A stretch of 64,000 bases of DNA from Bacillus cereus ATCC 14579 (GTDB lineage Bacteria; Bacillota; Bacilli; Bacillales; Bacillaceae_G). Under the pieces are notes generated by a model. The model was not told the origin of the DNA and ran no database searches. It saw only the letters and a list, made by a program, of their open reading frames with translations. Shown here piece by piece: positions 17,584 through 25,743 of this stretch. The first letter of the stretch is position 1. Each line of letters begins with the position of its first letter. The stretch covers positions 3,016,501-3,080,500 of the forward strand of contig NC_004722.1 in assembly GCF_000007825.1 (NCBI RefSeq). Reading direction: 5' to 3'. The position numbers and the translations under genes are program-made.

Positions 17584-18462
17584 TTACCTCTCATAATCAT
17601 CCACAATCACTTGAATGAAACGATACGACTCTTCTGCTACTTTTTCATTACTCTCCCTATTCGCATCATATGTAATTAACGCCTTCCAAAGTGCCCATCC
17701 TCTCGCTCTATTCCACGTTTCTTCATCCATGCGTAATACTTCTTTAAATACATTTCTACTATTTTCATCAAAAAACGTCCACGCCATCGCTGCATCACAA
17801 GCAGGATCTCCTACACCTAAAATACCAAAATCAATTACAGCACAAAGCTTTCCATCTTTAACGAGTAAATTCCCTGGCGCTACATCTCCATGAACCCAAA
17901 CTGGCTTACGATCCCATGTTGAACTAAGTGCTACATTCCAAAGGTGTTTTAATAATGCCTCGTCAAAAACATCCTTATTATTTTCAATAGCAACTCTCGC
18001 CTCTTCATCATATACAGATATAAGTCCGCCTCGGTAAAAATTATGTGTTCCAGCTAAAGGTCCGTTACTCGCATTAATAGATTGCAATTCTACTAAAAAA
18101 GATCCTAAGTCCGCCGCAAATTCATTTAAATCCCGAACGTTTTGTTTCGTAACTGTTTCTCCCTCTATCCACTTATTAATAGACCAAGGCAATGGATACG
18201 CTTCAGACGGATTTCCTTTCGCAAGTGGGGTAGAAATCGGTAAAGAAAGCCCCTTATTTAATATAGGAAGCCAACTATTTTCTTTCTCTACTTGCGGTGC
18301 ATATGCCACATCACTTGGCAATCTTACACTCATCTCATCCCCTAAGTGAAACGTCCTATTATCATACCCACTAAACTTTACAGGTTTCACTTCTAAATGG
18401 GCCCATTCAGGAAACTGTTCCTGTATTAACTTTTCAACTAAACTTACGTTAATTGGATGCAT
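17584..18462 (-). CDS. Aminoglycoside phosphotransferase (APH)-family kinase
   Basis: A 292-aa kinase-fold protein. WVHGDVAPGNLLV supplies the catalytic loop (Asp of HGD), and CAVIDFGILGVGDPACD the metal-binding Asp. The N-terminal half has a nucleotide lobe including FSGYDNRTFHLGDEMSVRLPS. APH-family proteins phosphorylate aminoglycosides, macrolides or metabolites such as choline; chromosomal copies in B. cereus often have no proven resistance role. The start codon follows immediately after the stop of the GNAT gene, making it the last gene of a three-gene operon. Confidence 0.88.
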   Translation of the reverse strand: MHPINVSLVEKLIQEQFPEWAHLEVKPVKFSGYDNRTFHLGDEMSVRLPSDVAYAPQVEKENSWLPILNKGLSLPISTPLAKGNPSEAYPLPWSINKWIEGETVTKQNVRDLNEFAADLGSFLVELQSINASNGPLAGTHNFYRGGLISVYDEEARVAIENNKDVFDEALLKHLWNVALSSTWDRKPVWVHGDVAPGNLLVKDGKLCAVIDFGILGVGDPACDAAMAWTFFDENSRNVFKEVLRMDEETWNRARGWALWKALITYDANRESNEKVAEESYRFIQVIVDDYER

Positions 18463-18978
18463 TCACATTCTCCTTTTCTTTTGAAACTTACTAAGCCCAT
18501 CCGTACTTCCAACATATTCAAAACTATTTTTCTTATAAAAATCATTCAACGTACGATTATGCCCCACGCAATCTAACTTCAAATACTCTTTATCACATTG
18601 CACATTCTCTTCTACCCACCGTAAAATCCATTCTCCTATTCCATTTCCCTTATACTTCCGTTTCACCGCAAATCTATGAATATATAATGAATTAGAAACT
18701 TCCTCTTTACCAAAAATATGTTCATCCCATTCATTTTGTTTAGGAGAAACTGTAACCGTACCAACTATTTCAGCTTCTTTCAGAACAACATATGTATATT
18801 TCTCTCTTATACATTCTAGTATTTCAGCCGTAGCTTCCTCTCCTAAAAGATACTGCCACTGATCCACTTCTTTATATTGTAGCCATTGTGCTACCTCTTT
18901 TAATAAAAGGATAATACTATCACTTTCATTTTCAGTAGCAATTCGAATTGCATATTCTTTACTTATATTTCTCTCCAT
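18463..18978 (-). CDS. GNAT acetyltransferase
   Basis: A 171-aa N-acetyltransferase. The acetyl-CoA loop is RKYKGNGIGEWILRWVEE (about 117-134), preceded by SLYIHRFAVKR and followed by LDCVGHNRTLNDFYKKNSFEYVG, the usual motif B region. The gene ends exactly where the APH-like gene begins, and starts 23 bp after the upstream DUF2691-type gene. The pairing with an APH kinase hints at modification of related small molecules, but nothing shows the substrate. Confidence 0.87.
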   Translation of the reverse strand: MERNISKEYAIRIATENESDSIILLLKEVAQWLQYKEVDQWQYLLGEEATAEILECIREKYTYVVLKEAEIVGTVTVSPKQNEWDEHIFGKEEVSNSLYIHRFAVKRKYKGNGIGEWILRWVEENVQCDKEYLKLDCVGHNRTLNDFYKKNSFEYVGSTDGLSKFQKKRRM

Positions 18979-19001
18979 ATTGCCTTTCCCCTTTCAAATT
19001 G

Positions 19002-19466
19002 CTACCATACTGACAAACGAGTCCTTCCATCATTTTCATCTGTAATATATTCTACATAAAATCCTTGATTCACTGCGTTTTCATACATTAATTCAATCGA
19101 TTTTTGATCTTTCGCATAAATTTGTATGTATTGAGCATCCACCGCTAATACAACTACCTCACACTTGCTTTCCTTAAACTCTTCGTATGTTTCAATATCT
19201 ATCGCTATTTCTCCTTTAGGATATGCTTTTAAATCTGCAAAAATAAGATAATATATGTTGTCTTTAACTAACTTTTTCAACGCTAACCCTTCCACTACAC
19301 TTGGTTCTTCTGGAAATAATGCCTCATCCAATTCACCACGTGCTATTAAGTAGGACTCCTCATCCCTCACTCGCCAATCAAATACAGTAATATCAATTGG
19401 CTTTAATACTTTCCAAAGTAAATTATCATATCCATCTAGAATATCTACTGTAAGCCCTCTTTTCAT
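19002..19466 (-). CDS. DUF2691-like hypothetical protein
   Basis: A 154-aa soluble protein without signal peptide or membrane segment. It begins MKRGLTVDILDGYDNLLWKVL and is rich in acidic and aromatic residues. It resembles what I remember of the DUF2691 family of bacilli (MKRG start, ILKPID stretch), but I cannot confirm this. No function is known. GGAG precedes the ATG. First gene of a likely operon with the GNAT and APH-like genes. Confidence 0.6.
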   Translation of the reverse strand: MKRGLTVDILDGYDNLLWKVLKPIDITVFDWRVRDEESYLIARGELDEALFPEEPSVVEGLALKKLVKDNIYYLIFADLKAYPKGEIAIDIETYEEFKESKCEVVVLAVDAQYIQIYAKDQKSIELMYENAVNQGFYVEYITDENDGRTRLSVW

Positions 19467-19552
19467 ATGCTTGCTCCTAACTTATTCATTTTCGTTTCAT
19501 ACATTATATATGAAATGTAATTACTATATTTTGTCGATACATAAGTACATCA

Positions 19553-19586
19553 TAAAAAAACCGCTCCACTACTAGCGAAACGGTTT
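19553..19586 (-). terminator. Probable terminator of the ferritin-like gene
   Basis: AAACCG / CGGTTT (19558-19586) with an A-run on + (T-run on -). The stem is short; it lies about 100 bp after the ferritin-like stop codon. Confidence 0.5.
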
Positions 19587-19682
19587 CCTTCTGCTTACAT
19601 TTAAATATTCCATTCAATTGTTGCACTACGTTTTAAAATATTTTTTAATATATGCACCACATCAGTCGTTCATTCTTAATGT

Positions 19683-20117
19683 TCACTTCGACTTCACGAA
19701 GTAATATAAAAACCATACTGCATGATTTTGTTCATCCGCAGCTATTCTCCGTAACAACTCTTTCAAATGTACATCCGATGTCTCATCTGAAATTTCCAAA
19801 TAAAAATCTACTGTTTTTTGTTCATCTTGTATAGCAAACTCTAATCCTTGTAAATACGTATTCGGACAGTCTTCAGTAATTTGTGGTTTCGGCTGCCTGC
19901 CAGTTAAGTTCGTATAAATTTGTACAAAGTTGTGGAAATGCTTTATTTCATCATTACGAATTTCAAGAATTTGTTTTTGTTCTACTTGATTTGGAGCCAT
20001 ATTTGCTAATTTTGCATAGCAGCTTATGGCGCTATACTCTCCATTTATAGCTTTTTCAATATCACTAATCAATTTATCATTCTGCCTATACCAATCATAA
20101 TAATTTGAATTATACAT
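19683..20117 (-). CDS. Ferritin-like (rubrerythrin-type) protein
   Basis: A 144-aa four-helix protein with paired carboxylate/histidine motifs of the ferritin-like superfamily. These are an E near residue 28 in NGEYSAISCYAKLA, EIRNDEIKHFHNF (ExxxDExxH-like), AIQDEQKTVDFYLEI, and AADEQNHAVWF near the C-terminus. The arrangement fits a di-iron site. It may act in iron handling or peroxide protection, or be a spore-coat-associated ferritin-like protein; the sequence alone does not decide. Two adjacent ATGs occur; the second (20117) is better spaced from GGGGGG. Confidence 0.78.
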   Translation of the reverse strand: MYNSNYYDWYRQNDKLISDIEKAINGEYSAISCYAKLANMAPNQVEQKQILEIRNDEIKHFHNFVQIYTNLTGRQPKPQITEDCPNTYLQGLEFAIQDEQKTVDFYLEISDETSDVHLKELLRRIAADEQNHAVWFLYYFVKSK

Positions 20118-20250
20118 CATATCCCCCCATACTTTCGCTTAACATTTTATGCATTTAGAAATAGTAGGAGCCTGTGTATTTAATGGGACGGCTTTAGAAT
20201 GAAAGAAAAGTTTGAGAAAAGGGTCTATTTTGTAAAGGAATTGCTTATTC

Positions 20251-20305
20251 ATAAAGTGAAACTATAATCAGTGGGGATTTTACTACACGGCAAATAGCGG
20301 ATAAA
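20251..20305 (+). repeat. Internally deleted bcr1 copy (55 bp)
   Basis: Starts ATAAAGTGAAACTATAATCAGTGGGG and ends CGGCAAATAGCGGATAAA, i.e. both ends of the complete bcr1 at 53052-53211 with about 100 internal bp missing. ATAAA is present at both borders, as in the full copy. It lies in the 309-bp gap between the ferritin-like gene and the GNAT gene; nothing else is recognised there. Confidence 0.7.
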
Positions 20306-20426
20306 ATATCACTATTTTTTTGTACGCTGTTGCTATAAATTCGCGAATGAATCAGGTTTCCAACCAGATGTGGTGTTGAGATGCGAAGCTATTATGAATC
20401 CAGTCATATAACTAGGAGGTACCACT

Positions 20427-20933
20427 ATGCCATCTTTATTTAAAACTATGGCCTTCCAGCTGAAAACCGAAAGACTTGAGCTTAGTATGTGGGAGGAATC
20501 CGATTCCGTTTGGCTGAGCAAATTAATTGGCGAACGTGGCGTGGACATTCCAGCCGTTGATTCCGTTCGTAACCGGCTTATTGAGATGCGCAAGAAGGCA
20601 GATGAAAATGGTATTTCCCTTCTCACTATTCGAAGGAGAGACGAAGGCGATTTCATTGGGTACTGTGGCTTAATTATCGGTCGTTCCACACTTGAAGAGC
20701 CGGAGATTGCATACGAGTTGTTCCGCAGCGCTCATGGTAAAGGTTATGCGACTGAGGCCGCATCTGTTGTACTGGACGCGGCGATTGCTACTGGGCGCCA
20801 AAGACTTTGGTCGACTGTAGGTGCTTGGAATATCGCTTCCCTCCGGGTACTAGAAAAGATAGGATTTAAGCGGCATCACAGTACGTGGGATGATGAACGT
20901 GGTGAGATTGTTTGGAACGTACGCGATCTTTAA
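20427..20933 (+). CDS. GNAT acetyltransferase, RimJ/RimL type
   Basis: A 168-aa acetyltransferase: KTERLELSMWEESDS at the N-terminus, GYCGLIIGRSTLEEPEIAYELF in the core, RSAHGKGYATEAASVVLDAA as the acetyl-CoA loop, and NIASLRVLEKIGFKR in motif B. AACTAGGAGGT precedes the ATG. Codons are visibly richer in G and C at third positions (GGC GTG GAC, GCG GCG) than in the neighbouring genes, and a bcr1 relic lies just upstream, so the gene may have been acquired. Ends at a perfect bidirectional hairpin. Confidence 0.88.
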   Translation: MPSLFKTMAFQLKTERLELSMWEESDSVWLSKLIGERGVDIPAVDSVRNRLIEMRKKADENGISLLTIRRRDEGDFIGYCGLIIGRSTLEEPEIAYELFRSAHGKGYATEAASVVLDAAIATGRQRLWSTVGAWNIASLRVLEKIGFKRHHSTWDDERGEIVWNVRDL

Positions 20934-21000
20934 AGATTTCGCCTTAATTCTAAACACTACACTTTTCAACAATCAGGCATTTACATTGAGAAAAAATCAC

Positions 21001-21038
21001 AAACAAGCCGTTTCACTAATTAGTGAAACGGCTTGTTT
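21001..21038. terminator. Bidirectional terminator
   Basis: A 38-bp perfect palindrome (AAACAAGCCGTTTCACTAA and its complement) between the converging GNAT and YhgE-like genes, with T-runs outward. Confidence 0.9.
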
Positions 21039-22220
21039 TTAAGCGTTCAATTCTGTTTTATGCCCTTTTACTACACTACGTTTGAGTGCAGTTGCTAATA
21101 TAGTAACCATACTTACTATACCAATCCAAACGAGTACAGTAACAGGTGTATTCCAGCTTAACCCTTTTCCGAAGAAGAAGATTTCTCTTAGGCCTTCAAT
21201 CATAAATTTCATTGGTAACCATGAGTAAACCCAGTCTTGATAAAACGGAGACAACATCTCAGGTGCTAATAATAATAACGGTGCCCCGAAGAATAGTAAT
21301 AAAGCGAATAAACCGATTCCTTTTAGTCCAACTAATGATAGTACTGCAGATATCATTAAGAAGAAACTAAAAGAAGTAATGGATAAGAATAGAGCTGTAT
21401 CCGTGAAGTTCGAAATATTTAACCCTACCATCCCATCTGCAATCCATGTAAGACCAAACCCAATTACAAGTGTCGCAATAGCTCCTGTTACGATTTGTTT
21501 TACTTTTAACAGAAAGTTTTCTTTTCTTGAGCTTACTGGCATTTTACTAATCGCAATAAAAATAATCGCTGCACTAGCTAAACTTGCAATCCATAACGGC
21601 TGGAATAATGATATTGGTGAGTTACCGTTCGCACTATTTTTGCCGACCTCATTCACATTTTTCACGTTCTTTACAATAGGTGTTACTAATTTCTCAGCTT
21701 GATCTGTTGTTACAGTAGCTCCTTTTGCTTTCAACCCTTCTAATATTTGTGTACGAACAGTATTGTTCATATTATCAACAATCGCCTGTAATATTTGCTC
21801 TGCCATAGTTGATGCAGCCGTATTCATTCCTTGATTAATATATATTTCTATCTCAGGTGAAGATGGCTGTGGTGTTCGTAACGACGCTTGTTTTGCGCTA
21901 AATTCTTTCGGGATGACTAATGCCGCGTAATACTCTTTATTGTTTAATCCCTTTTGAACGGCTTCTTTATTTTTTACTTCTACCCACTCCACTGCGGGTT
22001 CTTCCTCTGATTTCGCTGTTTTTTTCATGTTATCAACGATCGTTTGCCCCATATTCATTTTCGGTTGATTTGGAATTTCTACACCTTGATCCTCATTTAC
22101 AATTGCAATTGGCAAGTTTTTCGGCTGCGGTTGAACAGTTGGAAATAGCGTTAATGAAAAAATAAAAACAACAAGTAGTGCAATAACTGGTGATAAAAAT
22201 AAAAGTTTATTTTTAAACAT
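21039..22220 (-). CDS. ABC-2/YhgE-like membrane protein
   Basis: A 393-aa protein with an N-terminal membrane segment (about 5-24), a large extracytoplasmic domain (about 30-210; begins LPIAIVNEDQGVEIPNQP, a hallmark of YhgE/Pip and ABC-2 permease-like exporters), and five or six C-terminal membrane helices. No ATP-binding partner is encoded next to it. It is divergent from a TetR-family gene, the classic layout of a regulated exporter or stress-response membrane protein. The start at 22220 is chosen for GGAGGAG upstream; the frame continues to 22262 without support. Confidence 0.83.
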   Translation of the reverse strand: MFKNKLLFLSPVIALLVVFIFSLTLFPTVQPQPKNLPIAIVNEDQGVEIPNQPKMNMGQTIVDNMKKTAKSEEEPAVEWVEVKNKEAVQKGLNNKEYYAALVIPKEFSAKQASLRTPQPSSPEIEIYINQGMNTAASTMAEQILQAIVDNMNNTVRTQILEGLKAKGATVTTDQAEKLVTPIVKNVKNVNEVGKNSANGNSPISLFQPLWIASLASAAIIFIAISKMPVSSRKENFLLKVKQIVTGAIATLVIGFGLTWIADGMVGLNISNFTDTALFLSITSFSFFLMISAVLSLVGLKGIGLFALLLFFGAPLLLLAPEMLSPFYQDWVYSWLPMKFMIEGLREIFFFGKGLSWNTPVTVLVWIGIVSMVTILATALKRSVVKGHKTELNA

Positions 22221-22257
22221 TTTCTTTTCTCCTCCCTTAATTTGATCTATAATAACC

Positions 22258-22271
22258 AACAACGTGTTGTT
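22258..22271. promoter_or_regulatory. Inverted repeat upstream of the yhgE-like gene
   Basis: AACAAC-GT-GTTGTT, 38 bp upstream of the membrane protein start. Candidate operator for the divergent TetR-type regulator. Confidence 0.35.
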
Positions 22272-22346
22272 TATTTATATTTTGAATTATATGTTCGAGT
22301 TGAACCTTATACAATAATCAAAAATCGTGAATGTGTTGGTTATAAG

Positions 22347-22365
22347 ACACATTTTCCAAATGTGT
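22347..22365. promoter_or_regulatory. Candidate TetR-type operator
   Basis: ACACATTT-TCC-AAATGTGT, perfect 8-bp arms. It sits 27 bp upstream of the TetR-type start in the divergent region; a partial ATGTGTT half-site lies at 22331. Inferred to mediate autoregulation and control of the yhgE-like gene. Confidence 0.5.
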
Positions 22366-22391
22366 TGAGTAAAATTAAGGAGGGATATGCT

Positions 22392-23009
22392 TTGCGCGAT
22401 AATAATTTAGATTTGCGTGTTGTTCGTACGAAAACTGCCATACGAAATGCATTGGTGGAGCTAATTGAAGAAAAAGGTTTTGACGCCATTACAGTGAAAG
22501 ATATTACAACGAAAGCAAACATTAATCGCGGTACTTTCTATGCGCACTATCAAGATAAATTTGATTTAATGACAAAATGCCAAGAAGACATTATGTACGA
22601 GTTTTCTAGCATTGCTAAACAGAAATTCCCGGAAGTTATTGCTGACCTTGGATCAAATCCTTCTCCAACAATGCCATTTATACTTATCACTTCTATTCTT
22701 GAATTTCTAAATGAAAATAGTGATTTTATGAGAGCTGTACTAAGTCCGAAAGGAGATTTATCTTTCCAAACAAAACTGAAAGACTTTATGTGGAAAACAT
22801 TATTTGAAGATACGAATGGTCCTCTCATTAATAAGGAGAATTTACTTGTTCCAAGCGAATATTTAACTTCTTATATGGCATCTGCACATATAGGTGTCAT
22901 CCAACAATGGTTAAATAATGGACAAAAAGAAACACCTGAGGAGATTGCTCGCTTTTTATCAACAATCGCAGTTCATGGACCTTTTTATGCTGCTGGCTTA
23001 AAGAAATAA
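22392..23009 (+). CDS. TetR/AcrR-family transcriptional regulator
   Basis: A 205-aa regulator. The N-terminal helix-turn-helix (about 10-55) reads RTKTAIRNALVELIEEKGFDAITVKDITTKANINRGTFYAHYQDKFDL, standard for TetR-family members. The C-terminal half (about 70-200) is the ligand-binding helical domain, of the TetR_C_33-like shape I associate with YhgD-type regulators. I start at the TTG at 22392 because AAGGAGGG lies eight bases upstream; the frame is open back to 22242, which would place the operator repeat inside the gene. Divergent from the YhgE-like membrane protein, its likely target. Confidence 0.87.
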   Translation: MRDNNLDLRVVRTKTAIRNALVELIEEKGFDAITVKDITTKANINRGTFYAHYQDKFDLMTKCQEDIMYEFSSIAKQKFPEVIADLGSNPSPTMPFILITSILEFLNENSDFMRAVLSPKGDLSFQTKLKDFMWKTLFEDTNGPLINKENLLVPSEYLTSYMASAHIGVIQQWLNNGQKETPEEIARFLSTIAVHGPFYAAGLKK

Positions 23010-23067
23010 GCCCGCTTGCTTAGTAATTTCTATTATTTTATTAATAACTTGAAATTTATGTTTCTGT

Positions 23068-23104
23068 AAAAAAAGCTGTTGAAAGGACTCCCCTTCAACA
23101 GCTT
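23068..23104 (-). terminator. Terminator of the inhA gene
   Basis: AAGCTGTTGAA / TTCAACAGCTT (23073-23104) with a T-run on the minus strand, overlapping the region just after the ancestral InhA stop codon. Confidence 0.8.
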
Positions 23105-23112
23105 CTACATTA

Positions 23113-25501
23113 TTAACGATATAAACGAACTGCACCTGCAGAATTATCATCTGCTTGTCCAACTACTTCAAATTTCAATCCAAATTTCGGTAATTTACGT
23201 CCTGCATCTGGGATTAAATCATTTATATACAATTTAGAGTCATCAAACTTCGTTACACCTGGTAATCCTTTGTAATCATATGTTCCACGTGTTGGAGATA
23301 CCACTTTCCATGCTGGCGTTTGGTTAAGGGAGAACGCAGCATCTGCGATTTGGAATCGTGTACTAATTTTTAACAGTTGGTTTGCCATTTAGTGTTCCAA
23401 CAATTGCCTCTGGGTGAGAGTCAACAACTCCTAAGAAACCTTCACCTGGATGTAAACCAACCCAATTATCTGTAAAGCTAGAGTCTGCATACCATACTAG
23501 CAGACCTGTATTATATGGTACACCACTGCTATATTTTAACGCTTGATCAGCACCAGCATAGTTTCTCCACTATAAATAGTAGTTATGCTTCTTCTTATCA
23601 AAACCGTCTGCTACAACAAAACCATTTAATTTAAATTTCGTTTCGCCTTCTGCATCATCAGAGAACACAACATGTCCATCTACAGTTAATGTAGCATTAT
23701 CAAAAGTAAAACCAGTCGGCGCTAAACCACCATCTGTAATGTATTCGAATACTAATTTTACTTTTTGACCTTTGAATTTGCTTAAGTCATAAGACTTATC
23801 TACCCATTTACCATCTGTTGTGTCTAGACCATTTTTCACATTTTTTTCACCAATTCGATCCACTAACGTTTTCGTACCATCTTCTTTCACTGCATGTACT
23901 TCAAGGAAGTCATAATCCGTTTCAATTTCATACATTGATTTATAATCAAACCTCGCATTTGTTGCATTTGTTAAATCAAACACTGGCGTTTCTAATGTTG
24001 TATGAAGGTTATCACCTTTTGTACTATAGTAGTACTTCTTACCGAATGCAGGCTGAATACCTTTCACCTCTTTATCTGGTAAGTTAACACGAATCAGACC
24101 AGGACGATTTGATTTCGTTACACTTTGATCTAAATACGTCGCATAGCCAATACCACGATTTAATTTATTATAGTCAACCTCTACAATATTGGCCCAGTTT
24201 CCACCTATGTTCTTTTGAAAGAACTCTTTGTTTTGCGGAGAGAAACTCGGTGGCGTTGTTCCTGCAATTTTACCAGCCCAGCTACCGCCACTCATAACAG
24301 ACCAGGAGTTAATTGGCTCACCTGCTCCTGTGTACTTCGTATCATACTCATCTGGAAGACCTAAATCATGACCAAATTCATGTGCGAATACACCAACCGC
24401 TCCGTCTTCTGGCTCAATTGTGTAGTCGTATGCTGCCATCTTACCGCCCCAGTTATCAACTTTTGCTTTTGTTCCTTCAATTGGATATGGTGTTCCAAGG
24501 TGCCAACGATGTGACCAAATTGCATCATCACCTAGTCTACCACCGCCCCCATCTTGCCCAACTCCAGCGTGAATGACCATTAAGTGATCAATCAGACCAT
24601 CTGGTTCATTTTTATTGCCATCACCATTATTGTCATATTGATCGTATTCGTCAAATTCAGATAAATCAATACCACTTTCTACAGCCGCATTTAATGCCTC
24701 TTTTACAAAATCACGAGGTCCTTTTGGTCCCATATTATCATGACCGCCATCTCCTGCATCTGCGCCATAATCTGCCGCATTACCAGGAACTGTCAACCAC
24801 TTTGTTACTGTGCCATCTACTGTATAACTACCACCAGATTGCTCTTCATAATATTGTTTAAATGTTGGTACTTTTGAACCATCAAAGAGTGTAAATGGCT
24901 CATTACCAAATAACATTTTTTGATAATGTTCTGGATTAAAATCATTTGAATACATATAACCTGGTACTTGATCAATATTGTTATGCTTAAAGTCCGCAAA
25001 CTCTACTAGCAATACGAGAACTTTATCTTTACGAACATCACCGTTATATTGTTTTTGCTTCGCTGAAGTAGTTGGTACTTGGCCGTTTAATCCCCCTTTA
25101 ACCGGCTCTTGTCCCGCTACTGGACCACTAGCAGGTTGATCTGCTTTTTCTTTCTCATCTGCTTTTGCATCTTTAACTTTTTTCAAAAAGTCAGCCGCTT
25201 CTCTCGTAACACTATCCCCCGCTGCTGGTTCTTTTCCCGCATTTTCTCCTTTTTTCTTCTCTACGTATTTTTCAACAGCTTTTAATGTGTCTTCTTTCGA
25301 CGTAGATTCATTAATTACACCGCGTTTCTTGAGCGCATCTGCTAAACGCTCCTCTTGAATTAAATTTTCATCAATCGGACTTAAAGTTCCTCCATTAAAC
25401 GGCGTTGCCGCATAAACAGATTGACCCCCATACCCAAATGTGCAACTAAGCACAGCTGCCGCCGCAAGCGTAGACAGCACTTTAAAAGGTTTTTTCTTCA
25501 T
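23113..25501 (-). pseudogene. inhA: InhA-family M6 metalloprotease, truncated by stop and frameshift
   Basis: Secreted zinc protease of the immune inhibitor A family. The intact part (643 aa, 25501-23570) has a signal peptide (about 1-31, ending VYA-A), a propeptide, the zinc site HEFGHDLGLPDE and the beta-sandwich region. Then GAG of the family's HNYYVEWRNYAG is TAG, a stop after HNYYL. The original frame stays readable for another ~65 codons (WRNYAGADQALKY...GKPTVK) until an extra base near 23363-23372; the last ~85 residues (STRFQIADAAFSLN... to DDNSAGAVRLYR) are in another frame. The full gene would be about 795 aa. The truncated form keeps the catalytic site but loses the C-terminal domain. 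No PlcR box upstream, so it is unlikely to be InhA2; inhA3 is possible from map position but not proven. Confidence 0.9.
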
Positions 25502-25636
25502 CCCTATTCCTCCCCAATATTAAATACGATACAACGTTTATATATTACGGAAAATTCAGAAAATTATCAATGCATTGTCTGAATTTGTAATATTTTTGAA
25601 AAAATCCTTTGTTTTAGATGAACATACATTCTGATT

Positions 25637-25662
25637 CATCAATATTTCAGAAAATATTGATG
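25637..25662. promoter_or_regulatory. Perfect inverted repeat upstream of inhA
   Basis: CATCAATATTT-CAGA-AAATATTGATG, 11-bp arms, about 140 bp upstream of the inhA start and just past the rph terminator. No T-run follows on either strand, so an operator is more likely than a terminator. Role inferred. Confidence 0.4.
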
Positions 25663-25688
25663 AAAGTTGATAAAACTATTAAAATCAT

Positions 25689-25726
25689 AAAGAAATCGTC
25701 CACTATATTTAGTGGACGATTTCTTT
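25689..25726 (-). terminator. Terminator of rph
   Basis: AAAGAAATCGTCCACTA / TAGTGGACGATTTCTTT, 17-bp stem, 18 bp after the rph stop codon. Confidence 0.88.
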
Positions 25727-25743
25727 ATTTATCTAAAATACAA

